From: Pezizomycotina sp. ARF18
Lineage: Eukaryota > Ascomycota
NCBI GenBank assembly: GCA_002224055.1
Contig: AZLU01000286.1
Location: forward strand, 1-46,896
DNA: 46,896 bases
Direction of reading: 5' to 3'
Part shown: positions 1 to 10,568 of the stretch, in pieces
Layout: each line of letters starts with the position of its first letter
Numbering within the stretch: the stretch's first letter is position 1
Made by a program: the position numbers and the translations under genes
The notes under the pieces: model-generated
What the model was told of the DNA's origin: nothing
The model's input: only the letters and a program-made list of their open reading frames with translations
Database searches by the model: none

Positions 1-1384
1 TAAAACGATAATATATATTACTAATTATTAAATATTCTATAGTTTAAGCTACCCTAGCTATAGCTACTACGTTAAACCTTAAGATACGATAAGAGATATA
101 CCGCTATATTTTTAAGAAAGAATTAATGCTAAAATAGTAATTAATATCTTAGCTTAGAAAAATATAACCCGCGCTAATCTAAATTATAGCGAGAAAATTA
201 CTAATACTCTATCTTATAAGTTAATATATAGATTATATATCTCGTTACTCGTTTAAAATAGTAAACTTATCGAACATTACTAAAATAGGCCTTTACCGTT
301 ATATATAAATAAAATATACATAGATTAAGGAGAAGCCGAGTGTAAGCGTCACTATATATTTTATATTTATAATAATCTATTTATTATTAGAACGCGCCTT
401 AATATAAAAATTAAAAAAATTACTAGTCGTCTTAAATATAAGTATTTTAATAAATAGCGTATTTCTAAGCGCTTAAATCGAGAGAAATCGGCGCGATAGA
501 ACGATATTCCTATCGTAGTAATATACTATTAACTAGCTACTTAAACGCTATGTATAAGAGCGTACGTAATTATACTACCTCTATAGTAAATATTCTATAT
601 ACGTCGTCCGACGCTAATCGCGTTATATAGAAAAGAGTATTAAGCTGCTTAAAATATATAATATCTAGCTATTAGATATACCTTAATCTAATATTATCTA
701 ATTAAAATTAGCGACGTTATTAGCTATCTAAATACGCTATAGATACCGCTTAACGTGTATTACGCTATTTATAAGGTATATAGAATATAGGCTATAATTA
801 CCTTAAGCTAAATAAGAAAGTAAGCCCTACTATAAGAGTACGTTAATAGCGACTATACGCGCGCTAAAAATCGCATTTCTATTAATAGTACTACTTATAA
901 TATATAGGACCGCTATATTATTTATATTTATAAGTAAACTACGTATAATTTAATAATAAAAGTAAATATATATACTAAGATAGCGATTAAAAAGCTAATT
1001 ATAGAAAAAATACTATAATAAGTTACTTACTAAAAGGTAGAGAGGCTTAATACGCGATAGTAGAAAAAAATACTAAACTAATCTCTATACGTTAAAAATC
1101 GATAATTTAAGCGCGTATTCTTATTATTAACGCGCTCGTAACGTTAATAAACGAATAAAGTATATTAATATTAAATATTATTTATTAATAAAAGATAGAG
1201 ATAATAAGATCGAGTTAGTATAAGTCGTCTGGTAGATAAATACCGATATATTTACTAAACTTTAGCGGCGCTAGTATTATAGACTTAGGTAGATATTAAG
1301 AGTATCCCTATTCATTTCGAATAAATTAAAAGGACTTAGCCTATACGGTAAGAAAGGCTATAGATAATAATTATAATAACTATC
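1..1384 (+). mobile_element. RIP-degraded Ty1/Copia retrotransposon, 3' part of pol
   Basis: The stretch is extremely AT-rich. CA and TG dinucleotides are almost absent and TA is abundant, which is the mark of RIP. There is no usable open frame. Read on the plus strand through stop codons, about 1090-1330 still matches the end of a Copia RNase H domain: a DNQSA-like segment, then a KRIKYINIKYY-like segment, then KIELVQV, then TDIFTKLQRR, in the order and spacing of the family. The 5' part lies outside the window. No 3' LTR could be defined; normal composition returns at about 1385. The family differs from the element at 22.7-27.6 kb, whose equivalent motif reads EDNIVDIFTKPL. Confidence 0.75.
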
Positions 1385-1682
1385 CAGCGGGATATCTCTG
1401 CTATCCCTATCGGTGCGGGATATCTCTACCGTGTGTGGCACGGCTCGTACGAACTTAGGATATAATTATGAATATCGATATATTAATTTATCTAGATGTG
1501 TTTGTGTATTTAAGTAGGAAGATCCGCCTTCGGTAGATATAATTTTATTCTGCATATTTGACAAGTTTATAACCACTACCTACAACGACAAACTAAAGTA
1601 ATAAAAATCTATTGAAAATCTTCCAACGATGGATTCAAATTCCGTGGGTGGGAGGACTTGACAACCAAACATTACTCAAGAC

Positions 1683-1973
1683 TCAGCGTGGACCTTTCTT
1701 CAAGGCGTCGCGCGCCTGCTCGAGATTTTTGATCTGCTTCTGTAGCTTCTGGCTGGCATAAGTCTCCTCCTCCGCCTGCGTTAAGATTTTCCCCCTCTTC
1801 TCAGCCGCCTTCTTAAGTGCTTCCCTTTGAGCTTCCCTAGCTCAACGTAGGCGATTAACTGGGCTCGCCGTAGAGTTTCTCCGCATTGGTTTCATGCTTC
1901 TCGGCCGATTGTTGTAAGGCCCTTATCTCTTGTCGTAAGCCTTGAGCTGGGCGATCTTGTCTTGGTTGGTCAT
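1683..1973 (-). pseudogene. Small coiled-coil protein, frameshifted relic
   Basis: An ATG at 1973 opens MTNQDKIAQLK. The charged Ala/Glu/Lys/Gln-rich reading then continues only by changing frame at least twice: LRQEIRALQQSAEKHETNAE, then AREAQREALKKAAEKR, then EEETYASQKLQKQIKNLEQA, ending in DALKKGPR and a stop at 1683-1685. Joined, it would be about 95 residues of near-continuous heptad-like helix. No intron signals explain the frame changes. It borders the RIP-mutated element but is not itself RIP-mutated. No specific family is recognised. It is either a decayed small gene or a real one damaged by sequencing indels. Confidence 0.5.
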
Positions 1974-3125
1974 CTTGATTGATGATAGATTCTGAGTGGT
2001 GTTTGGGTTGTTTTGAGTGTTGTACTTTTGTACTTTGCCTTGATGAGAAGTGGACCTGTTAGATATTATAGAGATATAGGAGACCAATAGCTAATGGGGA
2101 TTAGTTGAAATGAGGGGAGAGTATGATGCTGAGAACCCCTTATTTATATAATTCTAGATTCACGTAAGCTTCAGATACCGTCCCGAGTTGAACGGTAATC
2201 CCATGGACCTGTATTCTTTGGGCCCGTCTCAAGCTTGTGCTGTACTAAAATTAGTATTCTTAGCGTATAGCATTCTTTAAGATGAAGAATCAAGACTGAA
2301 ATCTGTGATCCGGGCCTATGTAAGTTTTTTAAAAGCGGAGAGCCTGCGTATCATTGTTGGTTCGTAATGTTATCTGAGGCTGGGCCTGAAAAAAAAAAAG
2401 GAAATCCGGTCTCTCGCTTGAATGAATGGCACCATGGGCCAATTCGCGATTCGTATTCATACCATCACCCATCTATTAAAAGGATATGCAACTAGAATGT
2501 AACTTGTGAGCAAATTACGCCCGAGAGATTTGGATTTAAGTGTGGGAGCACTTTGGCAGATACACCGAGTTATGGGGGTTATTGTCGACTGATTACCAGC
2601 GACTCGAAGAAATCCCTGATCAGGGCTCGCTTTCTGCAAATCCAGGACTTGTAGACTTCTTATGATCTTGACCGTACTCGATCACGGATCTACATCATGA
2701 GGCCAAGCCACAGAAATCACAAAAGATCCTTCCACCCCACAATTGCTGTGAGAGCAAAAGATAATTATGAATCTGGTTGCAATATTGAAACTGTCTTTCT
2801 TGGAACCATTATCCGTACATCGGGAATGTGGGACCATATGGCCTCGGGATATTCAAGAGAAAATAATCAAAGTAGGTTTTATAATTCTAACTCACAAGAG
2901 GTGATTGATCCCAACCGATTTGTCATGAGGAAGTATACGGAATTCCCTTGAGACCAGAAGATCGACTCACACCTCACTTGAAGATATACCGAGAAGTCAT
3001 AAACTCTGCCCTAGAACACCGCCTCATATAGTAACCAGAAAAGTAGAAAAGAAGCAATGCATGCAGTATACTCAAAGTTATCTTTATCGACTCTTCTCAG
3101 GGAGGATATTAAGGCTAGTGCTTCT
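1974..3125. other. Intergenic, no supported gene
   Basis: Composition is normal for the genome. Two short frames (2457-2639 minus and 2697-2951 plus) lack recognisable domains, introns or homology to anything else in the window, and I do not call them genes. Direct repeats and RNA genes were not seen. Confidence 0.5.
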
Positions 3126-4451
3126 TCATCCTACTTTCTCATCCCCAAGGTCGTCGTCGTCGGAACTATCGGAGCCTTTGACAAAGAGGTAACCGTTCTC
3201 ATCCATCGTTAGCACCTCGACCTCGTGTAAGCCCGCAACAAGGTCGACGGCAAAATCCGGAATGCTATTGATGCAGTCGCCGAAGTTGACATCTTTAAGT
3301 CTCCCTAAGCATGAAGCACACAGGGCCGCAAGTAAGGTTCGGAAGGGATCTGTGCTGGTACGGAAGGCGCTCTCTGGCTTTTGCAGTTTGGAAGAGTTGG
3401 TTTAGTTTTGGCCTGCGTTTCAGTTTCCTCTTTCTCTATAGCTGATAGTTTGGTCTCGTTCATAGATTTTGCGGCAGTATCTTCCTCTTCTGTGCGGGTG
3501 TTTGAGCGTTCAATCTTTGTCTGCGGGCTAGGTGTATTGTTATAAACCACTTCAATAATCTTGGGAAGAAGCTTGAGAACCGTGCCGACAGCCACTCGGG
3601 TGATAGAACGTGGGTAGCAGGCTGAGAGGTTCCAGGCGTGCTAACTGAGTGTAACACAAATTGCCGTTGCCTTCCTGACGGCGAGGTCTTTGAGCCTATC
3701 AACTTGTAGACGCTCTGCGAGGACATAAACTCTGGCGTGAGGCAGTAAACTAAAATTGGCGCAAGCCTTTGACAGCGTGTCGGACTGGAAGAATCTGAAG
3801 TCTGATAGTCTTGCCAATAAATGCACTGAATGAACATGTCGAAAGCCTCGGGGTTGTCGACCTCGGTGTTAAGTTCTAGAACCTTCTCCTTCTCCATCGA
3901 AGATGTGCCGTCTAACTTGAACTGCGGCGTAGTTCCAGCTTGCTTATTCTCGAAGGCGAATATGGCCTGGAAATAACGAGAATGCTCCGCCAATGCACCT
4001 CGGGAACGCGTCGAAGTTCAGGTTTATCTCCCTGTCCGACGGCGATAACGATCATCTCCGTGCTGAAAAGCCTAGTTATTATAACATGTCAGCGGACTTT
4101 ATCCTGATGAATCCACTAGCAAACATTCGGGTGATACTAACTTTAGCAACTGGAACAGCCTTGTCATGAAGAGGTCCTCGCTGAAATTTGACGCCATGGA
4201 CTTGCGGCAGTCGTGAATGTAGGATTCGCAGCGTTCGGGGTCGAATATCCGGAGGTCGTGAACTTTGTTATCGCGGCAGGTGTGGCATATTTCGCAGCCG
4301 ACGTTCTCGCACTTGCAGTCGGAACTGCAGGTCTGGCAAAAGTTCGGACACCTAGAGTTGACGATTTTCTCATTAACGCCACCACGAGCATTCGCAAAGG
4401 AGTTCAGATAGTAGTAAGTTGCGATACTTACCTCGCGTCACATCGAACCAT
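3126..4451 (-). pseudogene. BTB/POZ protein with N-terminal cysteine cluster, copy 1 (frameshifted)
   Basis: Three exons are visible. Exon 1 (4432-4451, MVRCDAR) is followed by an 80-nt intron 4352-4431 (GTAAGT...TAG). Exon 2 (4142-4351) holds the pattern C-x3-C-x2-C-x3-C-x-C-x4-C-x2-C-x2-C, then CESYIHDC. A 70-nt intron 4072-4141 (GTTAGT, branch GCTGAC, CTAG) follows. Exon 3 carries a BTB fold reading LFSTEMIVIAVG, then LAEHSRYFQAIF, then DNPEAFDMFIQCIYWQDYQ, then LPHARVYVLAERLQVDRLKD. It ends in an Asp-rich tail with the stop at 3126-3128. BTB domains mediate dimerisation, often as Cullin-3 adaptors; the cysteine cluster probably binds zinc (inferred). Exon 3 changes frame at least four times (near 4000, 3790, 3640 and 3310). 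It is a paralog of the divergent copy at 4833-6037. Confidence 0.75.
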
Positions 4452-4537
4452 GGCTGTGAAAGGTAGTTGTTATTGTCGATGTAGGTTGGTTGGTGATGGG
4501 GTTGGTGAAGTTGACGCTATGCGTTAACGCGGCGAAT

Positions 4538-4586
4538 CTTTTATTTTTTTATTTTTTATTTTTATTTTTATTTTTATTTTTTATTT

Positions 4587-4622
<36 letters not shown>

Positions 4623-4668
4623 ATTTTTATTTTTATTTTTTATTTTTTATTTTTTATTTTTATTTTTA

Positions 4669-4700
<32 letters not shown>

Positions 4701-4710
4701 ATTTTTTATA
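4538..4710. repeat. T-rich low-complexity microsatellite, units of TTTTTA and TTTTTTA
   Basis: About 170 bp consist almost only of T5-T7 runs separated by single A. It lies between the start codons of the two divergent BTB copies. The 73-residue frame across it is all Phe, Leu, Tyr and Ile and is an artefact of the repeat. Confidence 0.9.
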
Positions 4711-4832
4711 ACCCTTGAGCTCCTTACTTCTATAATTGCCAGTTCAAGAGTCAACAAACAAATCGCCTCAACCAAAGAACTAGTCTTTACGAGCGGCCTA
4801 CCTATAAGAAGGCGCGTTATAAAACTTCGAAC

Positions 4833-6037
4833 ATGGTTCGAGGCGATCAAAGTATGTCCTCCCCAAGCTTCTCCTGACTGCAGTTTCATCTGTGCGAGGC
4901 CAAGGATAGTTACGCGGACGAGTACCCTAGGTGCCCAAATTTCTGCAAGAACTGCAAATCCGATTGCGTCTGCGAAACCGCAGGTTGTAAGCGTTGCCAC
5001 TCCTGCCGCGATACCGACTTCCGCAAGAGCCGTATGATGGATCTCGATAACGTTTCGCGCCCTGCCATCCTTCGCGCTTCGTCCGTTCCAATCTGCGAAT
5101 CTTACGAGCATGACTGCAATCTCAAGGTCGACCTTGAGCTCAACGGACAGCGCTTCGTGGAGAGGTTGTTTGAGTTTCCAAAGTTAGTCGACAGAGCTTC
5201 CTACTCCGTATCCTGAAAACTTCACTGCAATATTTTACTGATGATAAAACGAGCAGGCTCTTCGGCACCGAGATCGTTGAAATCGCCATCGGCACTGTAG
5301 CGACAAACAGACACGCCGCGTTCCGAAAGGAGCTCTCATCGAGCACTCCTACTACTTCAAAGGCTACTTCTCCTTCAACGACAAATCGAACAATGCCACC
5401 ACCGAGCCGCTCACCCTAGACACCGACGTCGACCGCATCGACGCCTTCGACATGTTCATCCAGTACATCTACTGGCAGGATTACCAGGCATCCAAGCCCC
5501 GCACCGATTCCGCGGTCAAGCTGATTGAGAGCGACCTCCGTCCGCACGCGCGAGTCTACGTTCTAGCGGAGCGACTACAGGTCCCAGGATTGAAGATGCT
5601 GGCGGTGAAGAAGGCGACGCTGATAGGGAGGAATATCAGCAAGGCACTCTGGATGCACAAACTGTCGAGCGATATGAACAAAGCGCTCATCTTCATGCTG
5701 GAAGCCGTGCGTTGTACCTACCGTCATACGCCAGACCTGGGAGCCTCGCCCTTGAAAGCTAAAAGTGAGGAGGCGGAGGGACAGTCGAACGCGAAGAAAT
5801 CGGATGATAGTGGAGTTTCGGCAGCGGGCATGCCGGCAAAGACCATTTTCGCGTTCTTCTTTGCCTGCTGGGTGCTTCTGCCTGGAAAACCTCAAGGAAT
5901 TACCGAACTCAAAATTCGCCGATTGCGTTCGTGAGTTCCCGGAATTTGGCGTTGATGTTCTCCTGAACATCAACGATCTCGAAGGAACGTACGTCGATAT
6001 GGATAACAATGGCTTTCCTTTCCAGGTACAGCCTTAG
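4833..6037 (+). pseudogene. BTB/POZ protein with N-terminal cysteine cluster, copy 2 (frameshifted)
   Basis: This is the mirror copy of the minus-strand gene at 3126-4451, with the same exon plan. Exon 1 (4833-4851, MVRGDQ) precedes a 79-nt intron 4852-4930 (GTATGT...TAG). Exon 2 (4931-5182) starts CPNFCKNCKSDCVC and repeats the eight-cysteine pattern and CESYEHDC. A 74-nt intron 5183-5256 (GTTAGT...GCAG) follows. Exon 3 has LFGTEIVEIAIGT, then IEHSYYFKGYFSF, DAFDMFIQYIYWQDYQ, LRPHARVYVLAERLQVPGLK, and a C-terminal segment DCVREFPEFGVDVLL ending at 6035-6037. Exon 1 is one base short for the expected phase. Exon 3 shifts near 5331 (a CTCT dinucleotide) and near 5870. Function is inferred only from the BTB domain. 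Confidence 0.75.
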
Positions 6038-6247
6038 AGCGAGTAGGATGGATATTATTATACGATTAAGCAAATAAGAAAAGAATTACGGTATAACATC
6101 CAATGAACGATTCAGTTATGACGCCGCCAATCGCATGCATTGATCCCTCTCTGCATAAGGATATCGATAAAGGGGCTTTGTTCCCGGCTAAGCTATTAAG
6201 TTTCTGTGTAGTAGTATTTCTAGGTTTAAAATAAGCAGAGTAGCTAA

Positions 6248-7846
6248 TTAACTTCCATCATCATCTTTCTTGTCTTGTTCCTCCTCCGGCCCCTCGAGCT
6301 TTATATTAACCCACCGCTCCTCCCAAATTTCAAAGCTCTCTGTATACGGTTCCCAGTACTTGTCGATCGTAACCTTATTCTCGGACCGTTGAAAGTAGAA
6401 ATATACAAATCTATCGGCTGTTCCAGTAATATATTCAAATTAGTCGATGCCCAGAGCCGGAATATAGAAGAAGGGACAATGCCATACTGACCTAAACTTC
6501 CAAGTCTTAATCTTCTCCATCCTTAACATCGCCTTCGAAGCCGCCTTAAAAAGCCCGTCTATCTTATCCAGGTTCGGTATAACGCTTTCCAGCGGCGGCA
6601 GCCTGCAATCTTTACACAGCAGCGGATCCGCCAAATATCCAAACTCCTTATTGTCTACAGCCTCCCTCGCCCGCCTGCATTGCAAACAAACGAATAGCTG
6701 CCCGTGCTCCGGAATTTCACGGCTCAGGACAAATTCTCCGAACGCATCAACGGCTTCAAAACATATCTCGAATGCTTCTATCGGTACCAAGCGTGCGAGT
6801 CGTTGATGTCCGGTAAGGGACTGAATAAGTGGTGGAGATCCGCCCTTGTAGCAGAGGTCCCTGACGCGGTACGAGAGCGTGCGTATGAGGGTAGATAACG
6901 GGTCGTCTCCGTGTTCGGATTCAACGAGGCTGAACGCTTTTCCTTTCCGGATGTCGTCTTCCGAGTAGGAGCTGTTGTAGGAGATGTGAAGCCAGTTCAC
7001 CCTCTCGCAGGATTCCGAAATTTTCTCCAGTATTCGGACCAGGCCTGCGTAGACATCAGCAGCGGAGCTAGTACGCCCAGTTATGCTATTTATCATCTAA
7101 AAGACGTTGAGAAGAAGCGAGGTTAAAAGTATACCGTCATAAATTTCCTTACGGAAAGTCCTATAATGCTAATGTCACACATATCCAAACCGAACGCCCT
7201 GATGCCAGGATTACACCGTATTACGGTTTTCAAAACCTCGGGATGTAGCTCCAAGTGGTCCGAGATCTTACTCACACGTTCAAGTACCACAGGCTCACTG
7301 GCTCCCTGAAGCAGTCTATCTGCTCCTTGAGCTTCTGTTTATCGGGCTTCCTCGGTACCATGGAGTATAAATACGGCTGGTTCTTCCCGACTTCATACCA
7401 CTTCCTCAGTTTTGGATCCTTCTCCGTCAAATTCAGCTTCAAGCCTGGAAAAGTATCGTCCTTGAGCGTTGCTACGGCGGTAAGGCTACCAGCGTCGCCC
7501 ACGTGGAGAAGAAATGCGAAGCTCGGGACGCTATACGGTCCGACGGGTATTTCCCCGTAACGTCATCGATCATTATCCGCTCGACGAAGGTCATGAGCGA
7601 CTCGTCCCGCCGACCATATCCACGAAATCATTCAACTCGTGCGGACGCATCGATACCCTGTTGAACGTGATTTCGCGTAGTATAGTACGCCATGTCTTGT
7701 TGATGGAGGAGTATGTTAGGAGGTCTTTACGGGTTCGGCGGGGAGCTTGAGTAGCTCGATCTTTTCGTTTCGGGGGCCGTAGTCGCCCGCGAGCTCTCGG
7801 AAGATTTGCCGGTGGATTTCAAAGGGAGGTCGGCGAACGTCGCCAT
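6248..7846 (-). pseudogene. F-box-like protein, paralog A (frameshifted)
   Basis: The ATG at 7846 gives MATFADLP, continued in another frame as FEIHRQIFRELAGDYG, an F-box-like LPxEIHxxIFxEL start. Further segments across frame changes (near 7820, 7730, 7600 and 7500) match the other five paralogs. They include YSSINKTWRTILREITFNRV, the leucine-rich ISDHLELHPEVLKTVIRC, and EICFEAVDAFGEFVLSREIP. Two CxxC pairs follow, CLQC and CKDC, then MLRMEKIKTWKF. The last exon (6248-6410) follows an 81-nt intron 6411-6491 and holds YWEP...FEIWEERW plus an acidic tail. A 38-nt GT...AG interval at 7097-7134 sits where D and E have an intron; it is unusually short. F-box proteins are SCF ubiquitin-ligase adaptors; target and activity are unknown here. 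Confidence 0.65.
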
Positions 7847-8548
7847 GATTAGAGTATGAAAATTGCGCAACGGTTCGCGATGGTGGTTCTGTTGATAGGT
7901 GCCACGAGGCTTCTGTATAAGTACCCCGCCAAGGTGAAGTTCTACGCGAAAATGAGCAATGACTCTCGCCTACATCATGCATGTCGTTTGCGGCTCTTCA
8001 GCCGTCATGGAGTTTATCAGCCTCATGCCAGTGGACACATACGGTTTGGAGACCCAGTTGGACAGCAGCAAATTCGCGGACTTGAAGTCTAGCGAGGTTA
8101 ATGTTCTTTGTTGGCGGTAAAAAATACATGTAGATTTTATTTATCGAAGAACCACTATGTTAGAAACAAAGAAATGTAAACCATGAGAAATTCAAGCCAT
8201 GCACTAGCGAAAAGATACGGTGGGTTATTAATAAATCATGGGCAGAGCTGTAAAGAGAGAAAAAAAAGGACTTTGATAGAAGAAGAATAGCAAGGTCCAT
8301 GGCAGGAAAATTAACCGTCCCGGTTTTTAGTACAAATTTTCAATATCCATCATGGGTTCGCTTAGGGCCCTCGGGTAATCTAGGTCGGTAATGAGAAGTA
8401 ACGTATAGCTCAAAAGAACAGGAATAGGAAAAATTCCTCAGGGGAGGCCTGAAAGCAAGAAATCGAGCATTGGATCGTCATAGTAGTAGCTAGTTCAATT
8501 ATCAGGTATATCAGCAGTCTGCCATAGAGTCAAGAAATAATCACAGTT
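7847..8548. other. Intergenic between F-box-like copies A and B
   Basis: Nothing coding is supported. It contains the upstream region of copy A and the downstream region of copy B. Short frames here carry no recognisable motif. Confidence 0.5.
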
Positions 8549-10259
8549 TCAAAAGACGTACCCCCTACTTCCCGGTTTCTTGAGCTCGAATCCTTGGAAA
8601 CGCTTCTCCATGTTTTCAGGGGTTCTTCATTGGGCCTCCACCAATAGCCCATGGCCGCTTGCGTCTTGGCTATGTCGAAGTTGAATTGGACGTAATTATT
8701 CACTAGAAACCCAGGATATCAAGCGATTAGCAAACGTCCACTGTCACATTTGATTGTTGGGCCGCTTAACGTTACCAGACTTGAAGCACCAGTTCTTTAT
8801 AACAGGCATGTGAAGCATCATCCGTGAAGCATCATCCGGGAAGCAGCTACAAACAAGCCCTCGACCTCTTCTTCCTCCAACTTGATCGACAGGGTTTTGC
8901 CGTTCCGACAAGCTTTGCAGAACAGCAAATCCATGCCTTCCTCGCACTGGACATCGTCTTCGTCCTTCCAATCATGGGTGCACGCTAAGAGGTGGTGCGG
9001 TCCGCTTCCTTCAGAGCAGTAGTCGTCGTCCAAATTACCCGCACCGCATACGCGGCAGGGGTCATAGCCGTCGTCCTCGTAGAAGGCTCCTGCACGGCCG
9101 TGACCCCGACGCCACAAGAATTTTCCGAAGACGTCGACGGCCTCGAAAGCAACGAGGAAATCCTGCATCTGCGCCAGCCGTTCTGTTCTCCGACCTCAAA
9201 TAGATGCTTCGAGATACGCCCATGGTAACGGAACTTGACGAGGCGTTGAGATAGGATGCGGAGAGCGTTGCCGAGCCGTCATGGTCCGTTTTCAAGTCAG
9301 CATGAGAATAGACGCGGCCGAATTTGTCCTGGTCCTGGCCGTAAGAACTGGGATAGCTCAAGGTCAGCACGGTGAGGTTCTGTTGCTTCTCCGTCAGATC
9401 TGTGAGAGTCTTCAGGAGCCCATTGTAGATCTCCCTGTGAAAGAACCGCTAGCTTCGGATATCGCTTATCGTGAGGTAGACGGCCCGCGTTTTCTTTTTC
9501 TGAAGGACGATGTGCCTCACGATTTCCGGATGGAGCTCGACGTGTTCGAGAATTTGCGGTTCGATGCTTATCCTTGCGAGGCGAGGAGCGGGAAGCGACA
9601 GGAGAAGTTTCTTGAATTCCTTGATATCGGCGCGCTTCGGGACAAAACTGTACTGCGGTAAGCTCTCTAGATTGAACATACCCTTGACCATGTCGCCCGC
9701 TTTGATCTTCAGGTACTGGAGTCTGAGCTCGTTATTCGGCGCAAGGGACAGGACCTTTCCGAGGTCCGACCACATTTCCAGAACATCTCAGACCTTGAAC
9801 CATCGTAAGCTTCCTCAAAATCACCTCCTACTTTTTATTCGCGACCGGTTTCGCTTTCAGCAAATCCTTCGTATCCCCTTCATTCTCCTGCTTCATCTCT
9901 TCCTCGGGACACTTTGCATCCTCCTTCTCCTCGCGCTTCTTCGTCTCTTCCCAGTCCACAGAGTCGCCCGCGGCGGATGTTACCGTGAGGTTCTTTACAA
10001 AAGCGATGAGCTTCGGGTTCGCGCTGACCAGGTCGATCAGCTCGCCCAACTCGTTCCCGCGCAGCGTGATGGAGTCGTAAAGAGCTTTCTGAACGAGGTG
10101 GCGGTAGTCAAAGGTTAAAAAGACCAGCGGCTGGACCCTTTCGCGGGATCGTTGCTTCTGCTTCTGCTTGTCGTCCCCAGCCTGGTAGATGCAGTCGTTA
10201 ACGACGTATCTGTAGATCAAAGCGTGGATCTCGAACGGTAGGTCTTTGAATCGAGCCAT
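8549..10259 (-). pseudogene. F-box-like protein, paralog B (frameshifts and a nonsense codon)
   Basis: It starts MARFKDLPFEIHALIYRYVV at 10259. A first open part to 9828 includes YDSITLRGNELGELIDLV and a Lys/Glu-rich stretch. The next part (about 9449-9790) carries MWSDLGKVLSLAP, LPQYSFVP and the conserved LEHVELHPEIVRHIV. Just after ISDIRS, near 9460, the frame meets TAG where paralogs have a Tyr codon, then continues RFFHREIYNGLLK with no intron, as in copy C. Later parts hold FEAVDVFGKFL, the CxxC pairs CRVC and CKAC, MPVIKNWCFKSG and a last exon with MGYWWRPNEEPLKTW. The likely stop is 8549-8551. At least three frameshifts and the nonsense codon make it a probable pseudogene. Confidence 0.65.
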
Positions 10260-10568
10260 GATGTCTGGTTTTCGGCAATGGCCTATTGGCGTAGATGGTA
10301 GATTTGCTGAACGTTTTTAGAGAGGTTGTAAAAGAAAAGGTGAAGAAAGAAAAGGCGAAGAAATAAAAAAATAAAAATAAAAAAGAGTAAACCACCAAGT
10401 TCGCCACGTCCACCTACATCTCACCTCATCACCACAATCGCGATCAACCTATATTCGAGTTCACAACATTCGAAGCAACAGCAACCACGTTTGACCAACG
10501 ACCACCCCTCGACGCGTCTAAGATTAGGGAAGCCTAGGGTTGCCGTTTACCGACGCCAGCGCGCCAAA
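10260..10568. promoter_or_regulatory. Divergent intergenic region between paralogs B and D
   Basis: The start codons of B (10259, minus) and D (10569, plus) are 309 bp apart, so both promoters must lie in or overlap this stretch. It contains an A-rich tract at about 10331-10386. No TATA box or factor site can be named with confidence. Confidence 0.45.

Noticed and set aside
4490-4711. 73-residue plus-strand frame rich in Phe, Tyr, Leu and Ile
   Set aside because: It is a translation of the T-rich microsatellite and has no other support.
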